This document shows, piece after piece, positions 42,749 to 48,175 of a DNA stretch of 48,175 bases. The translations under genes were made by a program, and so were the position numbers. The stretch lies in assembly GCF_016429015.1 (NCBI RefSeq), contig NZ_JAELTU010000039.1:1-48175 (forward strand), in the 5' to 3' direction. The notes under the pieces are model-generated. The model saw only the letters and a list, made by a program, of their open reading frames with translations. It had not been told where the DNA came from and did not search any database. Position 1 is the first letter of the stretch. The number at the start of each line of letters is the position of its first letter. The stretch comes from Rhizobium sp. ASV20. GTDB taxonomy: Bacteria > Pseudomonadota > Alphaproteobacteria > Rhizobiales > Rhizobiaceae.

Positions 42749-43687
42749 ATGGCAGTCATAGCCCTACTCGGCGATATCAATATCGATCTGGTACTCGATA
42801 TTCCCATCTATCCGAGCGAAGGCGGAGAGGCGATCGCCACCCATCAGACGGTGGCGATCGGCGGCTCTGCGACGAATACGGCGATTGCGCTGGCGCGCGC
42901 CGGGCATGAATGCCGCCTCATCGGCCAGGTCGGTCAGGATGCATGGGGAAGACATGCACTCATGGAGCTGCAGGCCGCTGGCGTGGCGACACGCTGGATT
43001 GGTCAGGATCCAAGCGAGCCGACGCAATTGAACATTGTCGCTGTCAGTGCGACAGGCGAGAGGACGATGTTTGCCTATCGCGGTGCCAACGCGCAATTGT
43101 CGGCCGATATGGTGGACGAGGTGGCGTTGGCCGGTGCGGCACTGCTCCATCTCTCCGGTTACGCATTCCTGCAGCCACGACAGGCGGGTGCCGCCATGCG
43201 CGCGATCGACATCGCCGTGCGCAAGGGCATTCCCGTCACGCTCGATATTCCGAGCGGTGTGGTCGATGCGCTGGGAGACAAGATCCGGCCGCTGCTGGCG
43301 AGCCTGGACACGATCATGCTCGCTGACAGCGATCTGCCGCTGCTTCTCGGTGAACCGGATGACGCGACGCTGGACGATTTGGTCGCCGTTCTCTTGGAGC
43401 GGGGCGTAAACCGGGTCGCAATCAAGGGGCATGGCACAGCGTCACTGTTGTATCAGAGGAATATCCGGGACAGTGCGCCCTGGTTTCACGTCGATGTGGT
43501 GGATACCGTTGGCGCGGGCGACGCCTTTGCCGCCGGTCATATTCATGGGCGCATCACCGAGTTAAGCGGCGGCTATTGCTGCCGGCTCGCCAATGCCTTC
43601 GGCGCAGTTGCCGTTACCCGCAAGGGCGCGGGGCTCGCCATGCCTGGCCTCGATGAAGTCCTCAACCTTATGACCTGCGGTCGATAG
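42749..43687 (+). CDS. PfkB family carbohydrate kinase (ribokinase-like)
   Basis: A 312-residue PfkB kinase. The N-terminal substrate motif GGSATNTAIALARAG (residues 38-52) and C-terminal motif DTVGAGDAFAAG, with catalytic base Asp258, are complete. It should phosphorylate a sugar or sugar conjugate with ATP, such as ribose, a nucleoside or fructose derivative. It lies 11 bp after the PLP gene and ends the operon before a strong terminator. The product may be the signal sensed by RpiR and the substrate of the TrpF-like protein (inference). Confidence 0.93.
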   Translation: MAVIALLGDINIDLVLDIPIYPSEGGEAIATHQTVAIGGSATNTAIALARAGHECRLIGQVGQDAWGRHALMELQAAGVATRWIGQDPSEPTQLNIVAVSATGERTMFAYRGANAQLSADMVDEVALAGAALLHLSGYAFLQPRQAGAAMRAIDIAVRKGIPVTLDIPSGVVDALGDKIRPLLASLDTIMLADSDLPLLLGEPDDATLDDLVAVLLERGVNRVAIKGHGTASLLYQRNIRDSAPWFHVDVVDTVGAGDAFAAGHIHGRITELSGGYCCRLANAFGAVAVTRKGAGLAMPGLDEVLNLMTCGR

Positions 43688-43768
43688 CTATACGGGCAGT
43701 CGAGTTTGCCTTCGAGTTCCTGTCTCCCCTAGTTGGTTTCCAAATCGTTTAGCGAGCCGTGCAAAAGC

Positions 43769-43802
43769 CACATGCCTCTCTTGCAGGCATGTGCGTTTTA
43801 TT
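43769..43802 (+). terminator. Rho-independent terminator after pfkB-type gene
   Basis: A perfect 9-bp stem (43769-43777 with 43785-43793), 7-base loop and a T-rich tail CGTTTTATTT close the sugar operon. Confidence 0.8.
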
Positions 43803-43849
43803 TAGGCGGGTAAATGCTTATTTAGCGCTCAGAAACAAAGGAGACAGAA

Positions 43850-43993
43850 ATGAGAGTTATTGATAAGATTAAACGTTTTACCGAGGCTCGTAGAGCAATC
43901 CGCGAACTTTCTGCACTGGACGATCACGCACTTGCCGACCTTGGCATTTCCCGTTCGCACATCGCTTTTGCAGTCAACGGCCGCGGCAACTAA
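43850..43993 (+). CDS. DUF1127 (YjiS-like) small protein
   Basis: A 47-residue basic protein (MRVIDKIKRFTEARRAIREL...) with the DUF1127 helix pair and the closing LSALDDHALADLGISRSHI motif. AAAGGAGA precedes the ATG by about five bases. DUF1127 proteins are abundant in Rhizobiales; some are linked to RNA turnover or phosphate metabolism. It stands alone between the sugar operon terminator and a convergent ROK regulator, so it is probably transcribed independently. Confidence 0.85.
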   Translation: MRVIDKIKRFTEARRAIRELSALDDHALADLGISRSHIAFAVNGRGN

Positions 43994-44130
43994 GCCACGG
44001 CGAGCGTTTTTCCAGTCAAACGATCGGATTGCGCGGACTTTGAAACGGAAGGGGATGGAAACCTCCTCTATGACCGCAAGCCCGCCAATAGTAAGTTTCC
44101 AGAAGCCTCATGAAGGTTTCTGGAGCGGTC

Positions 44131-44150
44131 ATGCGGCCTAAGTGCCGCAT
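44131..44150. other. Hairpin in convergent region
   Basis: A 7-bp stem (44131-44137 with 44144-44150), extendable by GGTC/GACC across a two-base bulge, lies in the 288-bp gap between the DUF1127 gene and the ROK gene. I find no gene in this gap; the hairpin may stop convergent transcripts. Confidence 0.35.
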
Positions 44151-44281
44151 TTGACCTTGCCCCCAGGGCAACGCAGCCTAAGGCTGAAAAAGAACCATCT
44201 GCCTGGATTCAAGCGACACCTACCGCTTTCAATGATAGCCAGGCGGGTATTCGCTTTCCCGCGAAATATTTCCGCAAAAGT

Positions 44282-45355
44282 TCATTCCACCATAAATCTG
44301 GAACTGAACGGCAGGCTGGCAGCGCCGACGGCCTTGGGTACGCTCGAGGCCCTACCGACAAGCACCTGGACGAAGGGCAGCTTCCTTTCGACAGCGAACG
44401 CAAGTTCGGAACAGACTTCGACGGGGATAAAGGAAGACAGGATCACGGTTCGGATTTCGATGAACTGCGACAATGATTCAATCGAGCCAATGAGCGTTTC
44501 CGCACAGGACTGACGCCACTCTTCGCCGGCCGCGCCGAGCTCTGGCCAGTTCTGCTGACGATTCCAGATCGACTTCGCAAGTTCGGGTTCGGCCACCAGA
44601 GAGCGTTCCAATGCCGATACGCCGACATCGTGGCTGACGGGAGAATTGCCATTGTAAATCTGGTGGTTGAGCACAAGGCGGCTATGCAGGCGTGCGCCAA
44701 GGTAAAAGAACAGAAAGTCCTGCAGGGGTTTGGCAACGCCGAAAAGGCTCTCGCCTGCAGCTGCGGCCGCGATGTCGTTTTGGACGTAAACCGGCAGACC
44801 CAGGTCTGCCTCCAGCCGTCGATGAAGCTCCTCATTGGTGGAGATCCGACTTTCTTTCGGCGCGGGAATAGCGACGCCGATACCGGCAATTCTTTCCTGT
44901 ATTCGTGGCGGCAGGCTATTGATCGCCGTCATCACCTCGTGGGTTGCACCCTCCAGGTCGTCGAACTCGCCGATTTTTCTGTGGGGCAGGGAAGAGCTGA
45001 ATCTGATGTTGCCAACGAAATCCACCAGCACCACATGCGTATTCTGGTGCCCGACGCTGACACCGACCGAGTAGGCGCCATCCGGATTGAGCATCAAGGG
45101 CGTCGTGGGAGGTCCGACGCGGCCCTTCTGCGCTTCTCCCTTAATGACCAATCCTTCTTGCTCGAGAGATCGCACGATCACCGAAATCGTCTGTGCGGAT
45201 AGCCCGGTCTTCTCGCCGATCTCGAGGCGGGTCGTCGTCTCGTGCTGCAAGAGGAGGGAGAGGACAAGCCGTTCGTTGTAGCTCCGTACGCTCAGAGCGT
45301 TGAGGCCGCTTGCGCGATCGGCGATGCGCAAGGGATTAGGAGGGGCAAAACGCAT
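44282..45355 (-). CDS. ROK family transcriptional regulator (NagC/XylR-like)
   Basis: A 357-residue ROK repressor with an N-terminal winged helix (LLLQHETTTRLEIGEKTGLSAQTISVIVRSLEQEGLV) and a C-terminal sugar-kinase-like domain with GIGVAIPAP. The zinc motif CxCGxxGC of many ROK proteins is absent, and the kinase motifs are degraded, as expected for a regulator. The frame extends upstream to 45499 through the esterase gene, but ATG 45355 gives the normal start. It lies 11 bp after the GDSL gene and probably controls the divergent sugar ABC operon by binding TTATTCA-type repeats. Confidence 0.9.
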   Translation of the reverse strand: MRFAPPNPLRIADRASGLNALSVRSYNERLVLSLLLQHETTTRLEIGEKTGLSAQTISVIVRSLEQEGLVIKGEAQKGRVGPPTTPLMLNPDGAYSVGVSVGHQNTHVVLVDFVGNIRFSSSLPHRKIGEFDDLEGATHEVMTAINSLPPRIQERIAGIGVAIPAPKESRISTNEELHRRLEADLGLPVYVQNDIAAAAAGESLFGVAKPLQDFLFFYLGARLHSRLVLNHQIYNGNSPVSHDVGVSALERSLVAEPELAKSIWNRQQNWPELGAAGEEWRQSCAETLIGSIESLSQFIEIRTVILSSFIPVEVCSELAFAVERKLPFVQVLVGRASSVPKAVGAASLPFSSRFMVE

Positions 45356-45366
45356 GTCGGGCAAAG

Positions 45367-46044
45367 TTATCTTCCTTTGGAGGACTTGGGCGCGGCCTGC
45401 AGTTCGGCCCAGCCGATGGACAGCACTTCCTGGGCGAGGGCCTCGCCCAGCAGGCGATGCGCTTCGCCGTCGATATGGAAGCCATCCTGCGGCGCGCATT
45501 TGCAGGCCGCTCCGGCATCGAAAAAATGAACTTCCAGAGAATCAGCCATGACTTCGAATTCCAGGGCCAGTTTCCGCGACTTCTCCTGCGCGCCGGAAAA
45601 GATCGATTCCCATTCCTTGATGTCGTCCAGCATCGGAGGAGGGGAAACGATCATGATTTCCGGGTCGTGGCCGTTCGGTCCCGGCGCTAACTCCCGGATA
45701 TCGTGCACGAGGCAGCCCATCCCCATCGCGACTTCGGACGGAGGCATGTGAAAGCGCGCCTTGAGATCATTGGTGCCCAGCATGAGGATCACAAGATCGA
45801 TGGGCGCATGGCTCTGAAGGCAGGGCTTCAAGTAGGTTCTACCATTCTTGTGTGCTCCTTCGATCGGATCGCTATGCACGGTGGTCCTGCCGCTCAGACC
45901 CTCCTCGATGACATGCCATCCTTCGCCGAGTGCCGCTTTCAGGACGCCCGGCCAGCGCTCGTGAACAGGATAGCGATCCAGCGGCGTTCCGCCCGGTATC
46001 TGCCCGTGTGTATTCGAATCCCCGAAGCAGAGAACAGTACGCAC
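45367..46044 (-). CDS. SGNH/GDSL-type esterase (MsAcT-like)
   Basis: A 225-residue SGNH hydrolase close to the arylesterase/acyltransferase type. Block I FGDSNTHG carries the nucleophile Ser10, block II has the Gly in EEGLSGRTT, block III is GTNDLK and block V DGFHID with the catalytic Asp and His. It hydrolyses or transfers short acyl esters in the cytoplasm. A GTG start at 46044 has GAGGAG six bases upstream. It shares an operon with the ROK gene and is divergent from the sugar importer, so it may remove acyl groups from an imported sugar ester (inference). Confidence 0.9.
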   Translation of the reverse strand: MRTVLCFGDSNTHGQIPGGTPLDRYPVHERWPGVLKAALGEGWHVIEEGLSGRTTVHSDPIEGAHKNGRTYLKPCLQSHAPIDLVILMLGTNDLKARFHMPPSEVAMGMGCLVHDIRELAPGPNGHDPEIMIVSPPPMLDDIKEWESIFSGAQEKSRKLALEFEVMADSLEVHFFDAGAACKCAPQDGFHIDGEAHRLLGEALAQEVLSIGWAELQAAPKSSKGR

Positions 46045-46116
46045 CTATTGCTCCTCTATGCCTGCCGACATGGCTTCTTTTGCACCGAGATGATCGTGTT
46101 GGCAACATCGGATCAA

Positions 46117-46205
46117 TTATTCATTCAACTTGAATAACTATTGACAGGATCGGATTCACGGTGTTTGTTGCCGCCACGGAGGAATTGATCAGACAACATG
46201 AATAA
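46117..46205. promoter_or_regulatory. Predicted ROK operator repeats and ABC promoter
   Basis: TTATTCA (46117-46123) and TGAATAA (46131-46137) form an inverted repeat. CAACTTGAATAA (46126-46137) recurs as CAACATGAATAA (46194-46205). A TTGACA hexamer lies at 46141-46146 between them. AT-rich TTATT-type arms are usual for NagC/XylR-family sites. Confidence 0.5.
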
Positions 46206-46280
46206 TTGGCGCGGGGCAGGTTTTCCCCGCGATTGAGGGTTTTTGTCTGTCGATCGCCGATATCTGCCATGGAGGAGCTA

Positions 46281-47357
46281 ATGAGCAGCTTGTTGAAGAA
46301 ACTTACCCTTTCCCTAATAATCGCATCGTCCCTGAGCGCCATGCCGCTGCAGGCGCAGGAGGTAAACCTGCTCGACGGCGTCACGACGCCTGCTGAAAAC
46401 AACCCGTCGGTCGAGGCCGGCAAGTATAAGAAAGATGCCCCCTGGGTCATTGGCATGAGCAGTTTCGGCGTCAATGCTAACACCTGGACCGTTCAGGTCG
46501 CGCACGAGGCCGAGGCCGCAGCCGCAAGGGATAAGCGCATCAGCAAGTTCATCCTTCTCGATGCCGGCTTCGACCAGAAGAAGCAGGTTGCCGATATCGA
46601 GGATCTCATCGCGCAGAAAGTCGACGCCATTATCGTGCAGCCGGTTACGTCGACTTCGGCAGATGCCAGCATCGAGAAGGCAGTAAAGGCGGGGATTCCC
46701 GTCATCCTTCACACCGGCCGCATCGAAAGCGATGCCTACACCACCGAGATCCAGGGCGGAGCCGAACACTTCGGCAAGGTCATGGGTGACTTCTTGGTCA
46801 AGGAGCTGAAAGGCAACGGCAATATCTGGGTTCTTCGTGGCTTGGCAGGTCACCCGGAGGACACCAATCGCTATAACGGCCTTCTTCAGTCATTGAAGGG
46901 AACGGAAATCAAGATTGCTGCCGAGGAAAACGGCGACTGGCAGTATGATAAAGCGAAGAAGGTCTGCGAGACCCTCTATCTCAGCAATCCCAATGTCGAC
47001 GGCATCTGGTCTTCTGGTGCCGATATGACGCGGGCATGCGTCGACGTCTTCAAGCAGTTCGGCGCGCCGATCCCGCCGATCTCCGGCGAAGGCAATAACG
47101 GCTTCTTCGGTCAATGGATCAAGGACGGGTTCAAGTCGGTTTCCTCTGAATACAGTCCCGCTCAAGGTGCCGCTGGCGTCAGGGCTGCCGTCGCTCTTCT
47201 GGAGGGCAAGGAGCTCAAGAAGCACTATGCCTACAACCCGCCGGGCTGGGATGTGGACAAGGCGAAGAAATACTATCGCGACGATCTTTCCGCCAACGTC
47301 TGGTGGCCGTCCGAACTTTCCGAAGATCAGCTGAAGCAGTTTTACGGAAAGAAGTGA
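46281..47357 (+). CDS. Sugar ABC transporter substrate-binding protein (ribose-type, family 4)
   Basis: A 358-residue periplasmic binding protein of the RbsB/XylF type. The signal peptide ends after LQA (about residue 25). Two-lobe features include DAGFDQKKQVADIEDLIAQKVDAIIVQPVTSTSADASIEKAVKAGIPVILH, diagnostic for the family. GGAGG lies five bases before ATG 46281; the frame is open from 46206. The next gene is a ribose-type ATPase, consistent with an importer for a pentose, hexose or polyol. Confidence 0.92.
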   Translation: MSSLLKKLTLSLIIASSLSAMPLQAQEVNLLDGVTTPAENNPSVEAGKYKKDAPWVIGMSSFGVNANTWTVQVAHEAEAAAARDKRISKFILLDAGFDQKKQVADIEDLIAQKVDAIIVQPVTSTSADASIEKAVKAGIPVILHTGRIESDAYTTEIQGGAEHFGKVMGDFLVKELKGNGNIWVLRGLAGHPEDTNRYNGLLQSLKGTEIKIAAEENGDWQYDKAKKVCETLYLSNPNVDGIWSSGADMTRACVDVFKQFGAPIPPISGEGNNGFFGQWIKDGFKSVSSEYSPAQGAAGVRAAVALLEGKELKKHYAYNPPGWDVDKAKKYYRDDLSANVWWPSELSEDQLKQFYGKK

Positions 47358-47365
47358 GCTCGTTC

Positions 47366-47391
47366 GCCGGGAGCCCGTCCAGGCTCCCGGC
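47366..47391 (+). other. Intercistronic stem-loop after ribose-type binding-protein gene
   Basis: A perfect 10-bp GC-rich stem (47366-47375 with 47382-47391) and 6-base loop lie between the binding-protein and ATPase genes, without a T-run. It may protect the upstream mRNA, as in similar ABC operons. Confidence 0.55.
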
Positions 47392-47404
47392 GGCATCACA
47401 CCGG

Positions 47405-48175
47405 ATGCGAAAGATGCAAAATCTTATTGAAATGTCGCGAATTTCGAAGGCGTTTGGCGGAAGCCATGCTCTTCGCGAAGTGTCGCTCACACTGATGCCG
47501 GGAACCGTCCATGCGCTGATGGGCGAGAACGGGGCCGGCAAATCCACCTTGATGAAGATCCTTGCCGGCGTTCATCAGCCGGATAGCGGTGACATCTTCA
47601 AGAACGGCAACAAAATCTCGTTCTCGAACCCGCGTGCGGCGCTCGAGTTCGGAATATCGACTGTTTTTCAAGAGCTTTCGCTGTTGCCGAATATGTCGAT
47701 CGCCGAAAATATGTTTCTGGGCCGCGAACCGAAAACGCGTTTCGGTGGCATCGACCGGCGGCGGATGAGGGAGGAGACACGTGACGCACTGGTACGGCTT
47801 GGCCTTGACCTCGATCCGAACATGCTGGTTTCCGAACTTTCCATTGCGCAGCGGCAATTCGTCGAGATCGCGCACGGCATCGACGCCGACGCCGACATCT
47901 TCATTCTCGACGAACCGACTGCCGCGCTGAACGCGGCCGATGTTGAGATCCTCAACAGGCACATTCGGGAGCTTCGTGATCAGGGAAAGGCGATCGTCTA
48001 CATCTCGCATCGCATGGATGAGATCTTCAACATTTGCGACACCGTCACGGTCCTGAAGGATGGCCGATTTGTCGGCACACGACGGCTGTCGGAGATGACG
48101 CCGTCCTCGCTGATCGCAATGATGGTCGGTCGAGAGCTGAGCGATCTGTTCCCCCACCGCTCGCAAATGGCGGGC
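47405..48175 (+). CDS. Sugar ABC transporter ATP-binding protein (RbsA/MglA type), 5' part
   Basis: The first 257 codons of a double-cassette import ATPase; the gene runs past the window edge. Walker A GENGAGKST (residues 40-48), Q-loop FQELSLLPN, signature region ELSIAQRQFVEIA, Walker B IFILDEPTAALN and H-loop YISHRMDEI belong to cassette 1. The slightly modified signature (SIAQ) is usual for RbsA-type proteins. Start ATG 47405 is assigned; ATG 47414 is possible. It energises uptake with the binding protein upstream; the permease gene is expected beyond the edge. Confidence 0.9.
   Translation, partial: MRKMQNLIEMSRISKAFGGSHALREVSLTLMPGTVHALMGENGAGKSTLMKILAGVHQPDSGDIFKNGNKISFSNPRAALEFGISTVFQELSLLPNMSIAENMFLGREPKTRFGGIDRRRMREETRDALVRLGLDLDPNMLVSELSIAQRQFVEIAHGIDADADIFILDEPTAALNAADVEILNRHIRELRDQGKAIVYISHRMDEIFNICDTVTVLKDGRFVGTRRLSEMTPSSLIAMMVGRELSDLFPHRSQMAG

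Noticed and set aside
43994..44281. Possible small genes after the DUF1127 gene
   Set aside because: Several short frames overlap here but none has a motif or a convincing start; only a hairpin is supported.
1..48175. tRNA, rRNA, CRISPR, phage or insertion-sequence elements
   Set aside because: None recognised on reading: no repeated spacers, no transposase motif and no tRNA-like cloverleaf found by eye.

Overview
The window is GC-rich chromosomal or replicon DNA from an alphaproteobacterium, most likely of the Rhizobium/Agrobacterium/Ensifer group. The support is gene style: a glutathione-dependent formaldehyde dehydrogenase, a DUF1127 mini-protein, a lone KdpD-like DUF4118 protein, many periplasmic-binding-protein ABC importers, and tightly packed catabolic operons each beside its own regulator. 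I see no rRNA, tRNA, CRISPR array, insertion sequence or phage gene. The species call is inference from gene content only.

Layout. 1-2.8 kb holds the 3' end of frmA, a secreted PsiF-repeat protein, a luciferase-like flavin oxidoreductase and a DUF4118 membrane protein. 3.1-13.1 kb is a leftward operon of CoA-thioester catabolism (HMG-CoA-lyase-like enzyme, two enoyl-CoA hydratase-family proteins, CaiB-type CoA-transferase, acyl-CoA ligase, nitronate-monooxygenase-like protein, aldehyde dehydrogenase, GMC oxidoreductase) headed by a MarR regulator. 13.3-19.6 kb is a rightward polyamine-type ABC importer operon with a class III aminotransferase and an acetylpolyamine-amidohydrolase-like deacetylase. 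Three copies of one 15-bp palindromic site lie in the gaps on both sides of marR, so both operons probably form one regulon. An MFS carrier and a frameshifted thioesterase follow.

21.7-26.6 kb carries two aspartate-nucleophile alpha/beta hydrolases divergent from an HxlR regulator, then a LysR/MFS divergent pair. 26.6-36.4 kb is an AraC-controlled set resembling indole or styrene oxygenation clusters: flavin reductase, SDR and StyA-like monooxygenase, then past a terminator an FAD oxidoreductase, a nitrilase-family amidohydrolase, a small secreted protein, an APC permease and a LuxR regulator.

36.7-43.7 kb is the most unusual unit. An RpiR regulator and a TrpF-like protein that lacks TrpF catalytic and ligand residues face an operon of sugar-type ABC importer (no ATPase), Cys/Met-type PLP enzyme and PfkB kinase. 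The gene set suggests uptake, phosphorylation, isomerisation and cleavage of a sugar conjugate by a route I cannot match to a described pathway. After a terminator come a 47-residue DUF1127 gene, a ROK regulator with a GDSL esterase, and a divergent ribose-type ABC importer whose ATPase gene runs off the right edge.
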